Positions 35,322 through 46,938 of a stretch of DNA of 64,000 bases are shown here, in pieces; the first letter of the stretch is position 1, and the number at the start of each line of letters is the position of its first letter. Location: NCBI RefSeq assembly GCF_030272615.1, contig NC_081408.1, forward strand, positions 768,825,336 through 768,889,335. Direction: 5' to 3'. The stretch comes from Cryptomeria japonica (lineage: Eukaryota; Streptophyta; Pinopsida; Cupressales; Cupressaceae). Under the pieces are notes generated by a model that was given only the letters and a program-made list of their open reading frames with translations, was not told the DNA's origin and did no database searches. The position numbers and the translations under genes are program-made.

Positions 35322-35400
35322 GGTGAAGCATTGGTCCTTCTCGGGAGGTCACCCATCCCAATACTACCCCAACTCAGGCATGCTTAACCACGGAGTTTCC
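35322..35400 (-). pseudogene. 5S rRNA-derived fragment
   Basis: The minus strand reads GGTTAAGCATGCCTGAGTTG, then GTAGTATTGGGATGGGTGACCTCCC. It aligns with the 3' two thirds of plant 5S rRNA, including the internal promoter stretch around GGATGGGTGACCTCC, but with many substitutions and no 5' third. It could be a dead 5S copy or a remnant of a Cassandra-type TRIM, whose LTRs carry 5S sequence. No second copy or LTR ends were found nearby. Confidence 0.6.
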
Positions 35401-35628
35401 TCCAAGGTTAAGCCCACACAGTTTGCAACCCCATTTGCAAAACCTTCAGCAAGTGTTGTGCCTTATGAACCATTCATTGTAGAGCCCCTTTTAGCTCATC
35501 AAGTGATAAGTAGCAGAGAATTGTTAAAACGATCAATTATGATTTTTGATCTTTTGGGACCCAAACTAGTTTGAAAATGAATGAAAGATTTTAATAATGT
35601 TTATGAGGTTGAAGTAGTCTAAAGAGTC

Positions 35629-35925
35629 TATGAGATTCAAGAACAATACACACCTCAGAGCACAACACTAAATTCTTAAACAATTTGTAACCTTCTTTTA
35701 CATCTATCCTTTGACAGTGAATTTTGATCAATAGGTTTGTCATTTTGTTTAGCTTTGTTTCTTCAAACAAAATGCTTAAATTGTTTGTTTTTAAAATGTC
35801 CTCATAATTGGTTTGGAAGTCATTGTATGCTAGACACTCCATGACAAAATGTTGTTGTCTCTACCACTCCCATGTTGCAAGATAGGCATATTCTTTTTTG
35901 CCATTCTACTCTAAGTATCATCTAT
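35629..35925. repeat. Direct repeat, first copy (LINE 3' part)
   Basis: The segment from GATTCAAGAACAATACACA to the CTAAGTATCAT region is repeated at 36274-36565 with only scattered substitutions and small indels. It belongs to the 3' coding end of the LINE. The 350 bases between the copies are not LINE-like. The arrangement suggests a tandem or partial second LINE insertion. Confidence 0.8.
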
Positions 35926-36273
35926 CTACTCTAAGTTATGCCAAGAGGCATCTACAATGACATCAAAATGCCCATAAACAAAAATCCATTTTTGAAACAA
36001 ATTGACATGCAAATGACAGGTAAATGCATGAAATATGCCATGTTTCAGCTTTTGTGGAGGTGTTATTTTATTACTCCAAATAAAATAGAATCCTCACCAC
36101 TTGTCTGTAGCTAGATTCAAGCTTTTTGCATGCATGACTTTAATGGATTTGTATTCTTGGTGTTTTAGTATTTTAGAACAACATTTATTTTACACATGAT
36201 TCTCTTCTATTAAAAGATATCTCTCGGCATATTTTACATATATATATATTTTAATATAGGTATACTAGTATCT

Positions 36274-36565
36274 ATGGGATTCAAGAACAATACACATCTC
36301 AGAACACAACACTAAATTCTTAAACAATTTGTAACCTTCTTTTTAGATCCGTCCTAGTGAATTTTGATCAATAGGTTTGTCATTTTGTTTAGCTTTGTTT
36401 CTTCAAACAAAATGCTTAAATTGTCTATTTTTAAAATGTCCTCATAATTGGTCCGGAAGTCATTGTATGTTGGACACTCCATGACAAAATGTTGTTGTCT
36501 CTACCACTCCCATGTTGCAAGATAGGCATATTCTTTTTTGCCATTCTACTCTAAGTATCATCCAT
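36274..36565. repeat. Direct repeat, second copy (LINE 3' part)
   Basis: It is the partner of 35629-35925. This copy runs on without a break into the rest of LINE copy A toward higher coordinates, so it is probably the native 3' end and the left copy the extra one. A related but more diverged sequence opens LINE copy B near 46000. Confidence 0.8.
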
Positions 36566-37664
36566 CTACCTGTTTCACACCTTAGGTGATGAGATTGAAT
36601 TCTTTGATATAATAGATTTTTTTACTCCCATTTTGTTTTGACCATATGCTACTCTTGAATTTTTCTCTCACAAACTTTTTCATTTCTTCATTGGTATTTG
36701 GACACTCTTGTTTACTATCATCACCATTTTTCATCCATTTGTCATTTTATTTCATCCATGTGTTCTTCCTTCTATCTAGTATTTCCTCCAAAATCGTCTT
36801 AGGCCAACTATGTTTGTCCATACTTTGAGTCTTTTTAGGTAACTTAACAAACAAATCATCACCAATGCTTGTAAAGGGGAGATGCTAGTTTTTGTCAATA
36901 AAATTTCATACAAGACAACAATTTAAATTTTGACATTGCTTATGATTGGATGGATGCTTTTGAATATTTCTACTTGCCTCCATTTTTTATTTGACACGAT
37001 GGTGCCCTAAATTTCACACCCATAGAGGATCACTAGGATGACCAACTAACTACAAAACATTCTCTTGGTTTTTCAATCTCATTACTCTACATTCCTACAT
37101 CTATTTTGTAGGGAATAAAGTGTTTTTAATTCTCCATGAATTCCTTTTTCTCTACACGTTTCCCAATTGAGTTTACTTTGAAAATGGATCACAAGATCTT
37201 TGTCTCATTCACCACCTCTAAAGGATTGCCTTCAAAAAGAAAGATATTTTGTACTTCTTTATTTCTTTTCAAAGAGAAGATCATCCCTTTGGTTTTGTTT
37301 ACATTCACTTGCATCCCAACATCATGACAAAAGGTTTCAAGTGTTGCCTCATGCCATGGGTCGTTTTAGCAATTAAAATGAGATCATTCACATAAACTTT
37401 ATAACATATTTAGCTAGCTGAACTCCCTCTCCACTAGCCTTGTTTAGCCAATCTTCTAACTTATCAATGAATAGCCCAAACATAGTTGGGAAAAATGAAC
37501 ACCCTTGTTTGACACCAATATCATTGCCAAAACACTGTGACATCCCATTTATAGTTTTGATTTTAACCTTGACTAGTTCATAAAGCCTGCATTGTAGCTC
37601 TAAGCTCACTTGGAATTCTCAATCCCTCCATTCTAGTCCAAAGTTTGCTGCATGGTACTGTGTC

Positions 37665-39075
37665 TGTCATGTCCCCTTTCTAGAGTGGACATCGGAGACG
37701 GAGGAGTTGGCCTATCATTGGAGTCTCGTAGGCTAGCAGAGGTTGATTGGGACTCATTCAGTGCATATAGTGATTGGATTTTGGCTTTACAGGCAGTTTG
37801 GAGCCAGTTTGGAGCAGTTCCTAGATTTTAGGGGGTATCCCTAAATTTTAGGAGGTCGTGACAGTTGCCAGTCGTGAGGTTATTCATGACCTTTTAGATG
37901 GTTTCAGTTTCAAAGAGATTGGGCTTGTTTCCTAAATTTTAGGAACATCCCTAGATTTTAGGGATGAGACTACCAGTGAATCCTTGATTTCCGACTTCAG
38001 TCACAGACAGGTGACAAGATGATTTTAGGGTTTGTAATGTCAGTTGGGCATTTTGTGGCTATTTGGGTTATATTTTTAATATTTCCTAAGTTAGCGTTTA
38101 ATAATTAAATAAGGCTAAGTTGTCAGCCATTTTGGAGTAATAAGGGGATTTTTGGTCTCATCTGGATGCGCATCCTATTGTGTGATAGCTCATTGGAAAG
38201 ATCTTGAAATTCTTTAAATCTTTCTCTTTGGTCTCAGGGCAATTCAGTGAGCGGATTTCTGTCTATGGGGAAAAAGGTCATTTTCTAGTAACATGACCAC
38301 TTTAAAATAAGAAATTATAACATTTCCACTAGACCACGCCACTTGGAGACAATTAGGGTTCGATTTGCAATTGAGAGGGGTTATAAGGGGATAGGAGCTT
38401 CATTCTATGATTATCTTTTACACATTTTACATCTTGGATTTGAGATTTGGCTCTGGAAGAGCTTTTCAGCATCTGGGACGCCAACCCCAATGCCTTGCCT
38501 GTTTGGGACGTAGCCCCCAATACAGTGGTTTGGATTTGTTTGCAGCTATTAGCATCTTGGAGATTGTACGGCATTCTTTCTGGAGGTTCAGCAATTCTGA
38601 CAGAGTTCAGCGTGGGGTTTGGGGTTTCTAACCAGTTGGGTGTACTTGGCAGCCGTACGGCTGTACCTGGCAGCCACTTTCCTTCCCACGTGCAGCACTT
38701 GGAGGGCTGGAATCTTGCCACAACTTCATTCCTAGTTATGTTACTCTTTCAGCATCTAGGTTGGAATTATTCCTGATTGTAATCTTCCTGAAATTATTGG
38801 AAATCTTCATCTGGTCAAATATTTGATTTTATATTCAGAAATCTGCCTTGAATTGAATTTGTTTTGGCTGTATGTGAACTTCATTTTCAGTACTTTGTTC
38901 ATGTACTTGTACTTCATTATTTACTTGTTGAAAAATCATCAAAATACAAAAAGAATTCAACCCTTCTGCAACTTCTGTCTATTTCTGAAAGAAAATATTA
39001 ATAAGCAGGAAAAATCAATTTAAAATAATAAAAATTACAACAGATTAGTAAAAGAGATCCATCAGGGATCTTTCA
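37665..39075 (+). mobile_element. Solo LTR inside LINE copy A (1,411 bp)
   Basis: It starts TGTCATGTCCCC and ends GGATCTTTCA. The identical five bases gtgtc lie on both sides (37660-37664 and 39076-39080). The LINE reverse transcriptase reading resumes exactly across the gap (DFKK on one side, the VPCSKLW block on the other), which independently confirms the boundaries. There is no second LTR and no internal domain, so it is best explained as a solo LTR left by recombination between the two LTRs of a full element. Confidence 0.88.
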
Positions 39076-41250
39076 GTGTCAAAGGCTTTTTAAAATCCTA
39101 CCAAATAGAAAAAGGCCTCACAACATTGTATATTCCATATTTTTCAACCAAGAATCTAAGGGTAACACCATGGTCAATAGTTGAATGTTTTGGTCTAAAA
39201 CTAGCCTTTCCTTTAGCAGCTCTTTTCTATTTTTGCCCAACTACTAAATCTACATTCAACCATGCTTCCAAAAAGTTTCTCAAGAAGCTAGTCAACCATA
39301 ATAGTGTGGTAATTTGATGGATAATTTATATCACCGCTTTTGCAAAGAGAAATCACAACATTGATCATCCATTTTTTTGGGAAGCCCTCTTGAGTGACAT
39401 TGTTGAAGATACAATTGATATGAGGTGCAAGAACATCAATGCCCCATTTTGAGTGCTTTGCTTGCAACCCGTCTATAACTCATGCTTTTCCTCTTGCTAA
39501 CATCTTTATGCCCTAGTTGATAACTTAAATGGTGAAAAGCTGAGTGATTACCAAGGTTCTATGTTTATTTTGCCTTCATATAAGATCTTTGTGTATTCAA
39601 TCCATTGAGACATTGTGATACTATTTTCTATTTGTTTTCTCTTTTCTTGTAGCTCTTTCCAAAATCTGTTGGGATTCTTTTTTCCAAGGGTAATCCGCTT
39701 CATCCTTCTTAAATTCACATATTTTTCTTTTTTACACCTTAACAACTTTTCATACTCTTTCTTGCTTTCCTTACCCATCTCACCTTCTCATAGATTTCTT
39801 TTTGCTAACTTGCACTCATCATTGAACCAAGTATTTGTCAGGAAAGTATTTTTTGCCTCACTTTTCAGTCTAGTCCTCTTACATTCATCTAATGTCTTGT
39901 GAATTAAGGGAACCAAAGTATCTTTTCTTACAAGATGATGTTTCGTATAATGTGAATTATTCTCATATTCCCTAAAAATTTGTTTAAAGGCACTTTTGAA
40001 GATTTTTCATTTTTCCTGGGTCATAAGGATTCTACCATTGAAGATGTTTTCTTTTGTTTGAGATGGATTTTTTCCCTCTACTGCATGTTTATATGAATGG
40101 CCAACTTTAAATATATTGGATTATGATATGATTTTAGCCCTATTGGGCATTCTTCTATCTCTGTCTCCTTTATCCTTGAGGTGTAATCTTGTGAGCAAAT
40201 AACATAGTCTACAACACTTTGACCTTTGTATGTTTTGCAAGTGATGTTTCATGGATTTGGCCATACCTTCACACAATTGAAATGTCCATGCTTTACAAAC
40301 TATGCAAACTTAATAATTTGTCCCATAGTGAGTAACATTGCTCTTCTATCATGCGATGTTTTTTTCTAAAAATTGATCGTTTTCTTCTTCTACCTATAAG
40401 GGGGTCACTTTTTTCTTTGTAGTTTCTTTTCAAATTGAGGGCTTTCTTGTTTGTTGTCCAAGCATTACAGTCTCCTATTATTAGGACTTCCCCCAAGGTT
40501 TTGAAAACAAAAAAGTATTTTTTAGTGATATATATGGATCTTCCTGATCTAGATTTCTTTTCTTATATTCCTTTGAACCTTTTAGAGCGAAGTAGCGTGC
40601 TGCCACCCTTATCAAAAGTTGATTTTTTATTATTTTCAGCCATATGTACTGCTTATTTGTGTCTTCTTTCTCTACTTTTATAAATCTTCCCCAAGTTTCT
40701 TTAATTAGAACAGTAAACCCTTTGTGTCCATTGCCACTACCAGTTCTTTCATTCTAACTAAGGTTTTCTTGTATCCTTCAAACTCTAGAACTTTACATCT
40801 ATCATGCTCATGTGCCTCTGTAGGAAAGATAATATCTTGACCTTCTACTATGGGCACCAAACTAGGTTCTCTTTTCAATGGATAACCTCTACAATTCTAA
40901 CTTACCACTATTAAGTATTCCTAGGGAACCTCCAGTTCCTATTTCTTGTGTCATTTTGTCACTAATTTGGGCCTTTGTTGCAACCAAGCCCCCGTTCCAT
41001 TATATCTTGCTACTTTTACTTTTTCTCACTCTTTCCTTCTATATTTGTTTACCATTGAGTAACCTTTTGTTTCTTAGCATCATGTTCTTGTCTTTTATTT
41101 TTTTGAAAGTGACTCTTGCATGTCTACTCTTATTATCTCTTAGCCGTTTTCCAATCCTTTGTGCTTGTTGAATAACTCCACCCCATTACATTTGATCTTT
41201 AAAGAAGTCTCTTGTTATCTCTTTTGTATTTTCCTTTTCCCCATAGTCTT

Positions 41251-42743
41251 TTAACCCTTGTATCTCTTGGAAGGAACAAACATGAGTTTTAAATATGTGT
41301 ATAACTAATCTAGGTTGTTTGTTGCAGTTGTATGTTTAGCACTAGGGTCATTACTTTTTATGGATATACCCATTTTAATCATTACATCACAACCATTAGA
41401 AATACTAGATTAGAGTTGTAAAATCTTTTGAATTTATTTTGTGTTTATAGAGAGTTTAGTTTTGTTAGAGTTCATAGGATTAGTATAAGTTTTTGAATTG
41501 ATGTTTAGGATTATATTATACAATCCATCATTAAGATAATTAGATAATTATTTTAGAATTTTGTGAATAAATCATGTATTGTTTAACTATTGTATAACTT
41601 GAAAAAAGTTCAACAAAATGAAAATAATAAATATCAAAATTTTGGTAAATAACCTTATCAACTTCTTGAATCAAATATTCAAGTATCTAGACTACATTAT
41701 TTGAGAAGAATTGAAGACTATTTTGGCTTCAATAGTCCAATATACTAATGTAATTTAGGTCGTAATGCCTATTGCTTTCAAAAGAAAGGATATTATGATA
41801 GAAGTACCTAAAAATTTTGATATTCCTTATCAAGATGAGGTAGTAAAATGAGTAAACATCAATTATCCTAGTAACAATTCCTAGGTATGTACGGTGGAAT
41901 TTGTCTCCACATGATTAGGCTTAAGGGGAAATCCAGGTGAAGAGCTATGGTAGCATCTTTCAAGAAAATATTGGATGCCATCTCTTTTTAATGTTGAGTA
42001 ATTGGTGAATGAAGGTTTTCAAATAGTGTATGAGATCTATGGATAGTCAACAATATAGACAATCAAAAAAGATAATAATACAAATAGACTACCAAGATCA
42101 AATAATCAACACTTTTTATTATTATTTCTTTTGTATATGTTGTTCTTCATATTATATTTGTATTCAAAAAATATGTTAAAGCCTCTCACCTTAGCTCATC
42201 GTCGTTTCTATCATTTGTTTGCAAGCTCTAATTCTCAACACTAGTAGATAAAATTCTTTAATGAAGATGACACAAGATATGCTTGAAGATTATTTAGGAA
42301 ACTAAGGTAATACTACGTAAATTTATTTTTTCCTTAAATTTTATCTTTTTCCAGAAGCTATATTTAATGGATGATGGACTATTTAATGTACCCTTTAATA
42401 TCACTTGGTGTTGTTTACTACATATAATTAAATGTTTTAAAGGTGGATGTTTGTAGTTGAATTTCTCAATCTATAACACAAGTTGTTCTTTGACATGGAC
42501 AATACAAATGTTTGATCTTGTAATATCTTCTTCATGTGGGTAAAATAAACAACATAAATTAATAAGTAAATAAAAATCAATTAAGTATATATATATTTTA
42601 TAGAAAATAAAGTTAAAAATGATAAATTGAATGAAGTGAATTCATTAACATTGAAATGATATGAGCTAAAATAAAATTTAGAGGGATTAAGAATTACTCT
42701 ATTTTAATGGTTTATATGTCATATTGTTTTGTTTATAACTTCT
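41251..42743. other. AT-rich gap, nothing recognised
   Basis: The sequence is AT-rich, without frames above chance length, tandem arrays or recognisable element ends. It may hold the eroded 5' end of LINE copy A in its first part. Confidence 0.35.
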
Positions 42744-43447
42744 TGTTGAACAACTTTGGACGCTGAGAGGGGAGGGGGGGTGAATCAACATATATTAAAA
42801 GTTAACCAATTTAACCATTCATTCCAATTATCACAAACGTAGAAAAGAATTGAAAAACAAAAGAGAAATCACATATGAACACCAAGATTTTATGTGGAAA
42901 ACCAAATGAGGAAAAAACTTTGCCGAGAACTATACCACTATATGAAAATATGTTACAAAGTTTTACAGTCAAGGCCGATCGAGGAAGCTCGCAACTGCTA
43001 ATTTTGACTTGCAAGACTAAGACGCACAACCTTATGGCAAAATACAATGGACTTGCAAACACTGATCACATCTTCAGGGCAATATATACTAGATCTAAAT
43101 ACAATGAATCAATATTGTTGAACTATGGAGAAACACATCCTCTAATAATGTTGATTACAGTGCACTGTTGTTAAACATCTGAAATTGACTTCGTCACAGC
43201 TCAATTGCATTTGCAAATCTTCGCACTTACAAGATACACGGTACACAACTTTGCATCTTATTCATACTTCATATAACATCCTCCACATATATTTCATCTT
43301 TATGTACCATTCAAAACCAAAGAAACATCAATTAGGTAAGCTTAATTAGATGTAGGTGTAGGATATGAATAGTTAGCCCAAAAACAATCTCTAAAGCAAT
43401 ATGGAAGGAAAAATGAAATGTGTGAAGTATTACACCATGTCAACACA
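42744..43447 (-). mobile_element. Probable Copia-type LTR (about 704 bp)
   Basis: The left edge TGTTGAACAACTTTGGACGCTGAGAGG resembles the LTR edge at 3323-3360 (GGACCACTGAGAGG, then GTGAATAA). The right edge is set at GTCAACACA, where a purine-rich stretch begins on the minus strand (GGATGAATAGGAAGG), as expected for a 3' LTR of a minus-strand element. No target repeat was found and the internal part to the right shows no coding domain. Confidence 0.4.
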
Positions 43448-45989
43448 CCTTCCTATTCATCCTAGATCAACACCTACAACTCTGAGTGCTATTGCATGAA
43501 CCAAGATTGCATAGATTGTCTTTGAAGGATATAATTGATAAAGCACACCAAGCAAACTTACTCAAAACATGATGCATACCACCAAGACTCTTGTGGATGC
43601 ACAACATGCCATCTCCTCACACCATCATAGCTAAATCATTGAGTCACACTATCCAAACAACTGAACATGGAGGAATGCAATACATTCCTGCAAACAGTTA
43701 CATTGTCACTATACAAGTCGATGCCATGTCATCACAACTTTAATTGTAGATCAAATGAGAACATACAAACTGGGATATATCAATAATTTGCATCCACTTA
43801 CATCATAGTCCAACGAAAAGCAATGATGAAGTAATGTGCTAGAATGTAGACCATAAAACTATACCTAGTCTGACAGCCTATTCATCAAGATAGTCACCTT
43901 TAGCCAACTTCAACTAAGGACTACATAATACACCTCCAAATTTTTGAAAAATTAATAACACAACTAGATATACCATTAGAAAAAACCAAATTCTATCTCC
44001 ACATATCTGCATGAACTCATGACCAATCCTTTGGCACAACATTACTCTGAAACACAACTAATCAACCTTCCAGAAAAGGTTATCATCAACAACAACAAGT
44101 TTGACATCACTGACAACACAAGCTCATATTTGCAATACTTCTTATTTTAGAATCACATAAACTTGGATGAGTTGGAATTCCAATCGTGAAATCTATATTG
44201 GGTTGCCCTTAGATTTTTATTGAGAAATACAATCTTGTGCAATTATATTCTAATGCAAAATCATATCTTTAGTATTTGTAGATATCTACCTAATGTATAT
44301 CTACGTAAGGTAAAATTGAGTGGTACTAAAAATCACCATTTGAACTTGCTATAATATTGAGGAAGTTTGATTGGCTTCTTTATTGGGAGACAAGTACCAA
44401 GATTGATTTATCAACGATATAGATAAAAAATTAACAAAATTGCTGAATAATGATGTAGATAAAGTAGTTTCCTGAACTTGCAAGTGTTAAAATGTGAATG
44501 TGTTGTCCTATTTTGAATAGATGCTATAATTAATGTTTGACACTGACTCAAGGCTTTTTAAGAACTATTACCACTTAAGAATATAAGCATGTGCATATTA
44601 GTTAATTCTAAAAGGGCCTTGCTAAAAACACAAGCATGTGTGCAAAGTAGTTTAAAATGAAATGGGAAAAGTGCAAGGACTCTACACGTTGCTCTAATTT
44701 TAGTTTATGCAAAACTAGGCAAGCATGCATATTAAAGTAAAAATAATATGAATGAAAATAAAATTTAGTAATAAAATGGCCCCTCCTTCAAATTATGTAA
44801 TAAGAAGGGAATTGTCACACAAATTTAGGAGAAAAAAATGAAAAATGATTATGAGAACATGGTATGAGATGTAAATATAAAATTAAGTGGTATAAGATGT
44901 TCTTTCCCCTTTTCATTGAAAGTCATTAGTTTAGAGTAATTTTTAATGGGGCATCACTAAGAACTAGCCTTCTCTGGAGGTCCATCTCCATTATAGGTTA
45001 CCCATAGTCTGGATGTGCTCCCATGCGTCAACAGGTGGCTAAGTTAATAGCTTAGCCAAGGGTGCAACTTTGTTTATAACAATTAACCAAAGCTACCACT
45101 AAAGAAATTGAATAGTCTTAGGATTCCAAATGATACAAGGACCACTTGAATCCCCTCAAACATTTAGAAACACACCCTCCCATGATTCCCAATATTTCTT
45201 CAACAAACATAATAAAGTCTATGTTGTAAGTTTAGTTTGTTGGGGTAAAGCTATATCCTACTTGGAAATAACTAGTTGACACTCTACTAACCATCTTTTA
45301 TTAGGGTCATTAATCCCCCTAATGCATTAAGAGAAAATCTTCTTGGCTTGAAAGGAGGATTTTGTGCCATTTGCCACATGAAATAAACATCCATACTTTA
45401 TTGAGTTCTAGCTTCTAAATAAACCAAACACTTTCATTCACCTTATCCGTTGAATGCTTTCATCTTGAATTTTTCTTTTTTGATTAATAAATTAGATGAT
45501 GTCCTCTTTCAATTTTTCAAGGGCACCAATATTTGCTAAATCTCGTCAATTTCTCCATTTTGTACCAACATACCTTTCACTGCACTATTTGAAAGAATAA
45601 TAAGTAAAATAGACAATGGATCCAAGGGACCAATCTCCACCCCACAAAAACCTTAGGATAAAGAAGATAAAGAGGGAGCAAGGTCAACATCTACTTCCTA
45701 ATAAGCTAGGTTTTTTGATACCTCATCCTCAATAGACATTTCCACCTTATGATAGGAAAACAAGAAGATGATAGAGACCAAACTACTAAGCCTGATCATC
45801 CTCTAAAACCAAGCTAAATTGAAGAGGGCTTTTCTTTTGAAAGATCTTCTTTAAAATCTTTCCAACTCAAAGAAACAACCATATTAGAAAGATAATAATG
45901 ATTTCTCATTTACATAAATTATTGTTAAACCTTAATAATACTTTTTCTCCTTTTAAGTTTTATATCACAATCTATAAGATGACTTGATA
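43448..45989. other. Unassigned DNA right of the Copia-type LTR
   Basis: The first 1.2 kb could be the noncoding end of the Copia-type element whose LTR lies to the left. The rest shows no domain, no long frame and no clear repeat. Confidence 0.35.
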
Positions 45990-46938
45990 AAATTGAGAGG
46001 AGAAATGTGCTTAAATTGTCAATTTTCAAGATGTCCTTTATAGCTCCCATGGATGTCACTATATGTTGAGCATTCCATGATGAAATAGCATTCTATCTCT
46101 ACCACTCCTATGTTGCAAAATAGGCATATTCTCTTTTTCTACTTCTCGTTAAGTATCATTCATCTGCCAATTTTATGTACATCAAGTGATAAAAACTAGT
46201 GCTTGATTGAGCTATCAACATTTTTTTATTTTCATTTAATATTTTCTCCTTTGTAGGATCTTTCATCATGATCTCTTGTGGGGTTAAATTCTTTAATATA
46301 AAAAGCTTTTTTTGCCCATTATGTTTTGTCCATATGTTGCTCTTTAATTTTTCTCTCACAAATTTTTTATTACCTCATTGGTATTTGGGTATCCTACGTA
46401 TTAACACCCCATTTATTCATCTATTTGTCATCTTGTTTCATCCATGTTTTCTTCCTTCTATTTAGCTCTTCATATATAATTATCTTAGACCAATGATGCT
46501 TTTCCATATATTGAGTCTTCTTTAGGTAACTTAATAGCTGGACCATCGTTGATGCTTTTGAAGGCAAGGTAATTGTTTCCACCAATAAAATATTGTACAA
46601 AATAAAATTTTTAATTTTGAGATTTCTTATGATTAGACGTTTTGGATTCTTTCTAGTTCCCTCTATTTCTGATATGATATGTTGTAGCTCTAAATGTCGC
46701 ACTCGTAGAGGATCACAAGACTGACCAACACACCAAGAAATATTCTCTTGGTATTTCAATACCATAATTATACATTCCTACATCTAGTTTGTAGGGAATA
46801 ATTTTTGCCCTCCTTATATTATTTTTGCTCTGAATGTTTCCAAATTAAGCTTGTTGTGAAAATCAAGCCCAAGGTAATTGTACAAGTATTCACTACTTCC
46901 AATGGGTCACCTTAAAAGAAAGAAAGTTATTTTGTTTC

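Larger units (their letters stand above)
35600..41250 (-). pseudogene. Decayed L1-type LINE (copy A)
   Basis: Read from right to left, the minus strand shows an apurinic-type endonuclease region (about 40900-40200, with IIFPTEAHEH and GEVLIIGDCNAW), a linker rich in Lys and Glu (39778-39548, GKKNPNRFWKELQEKRKQIE), and a reverse transcriptase (about 39470-37390, with GFPKKWMINVVISLCKSGD, then DFKK, then GVKQGCSFFPTMFGLFID). A C-terminal part at 35842-35591 completes it. Many stops and frameshifts break it. A solo LTR splits the reverse transcriptase at 37665-39075, and the 3' end contains a 290-base direct duplication. The 5' limit is not sharp and no target repeat was found. Confidence 0.75.

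Noticed and set aside
35322-35400. A working 5S rRNA gene
   Set aside because: The first third is missing and there are many substitutions in paired regions.
38407-38776. Frames of 74-122 residues on both strands
   Set aside because: They overlap each other inside the solo LTR at 37665-39075 and show no domain.
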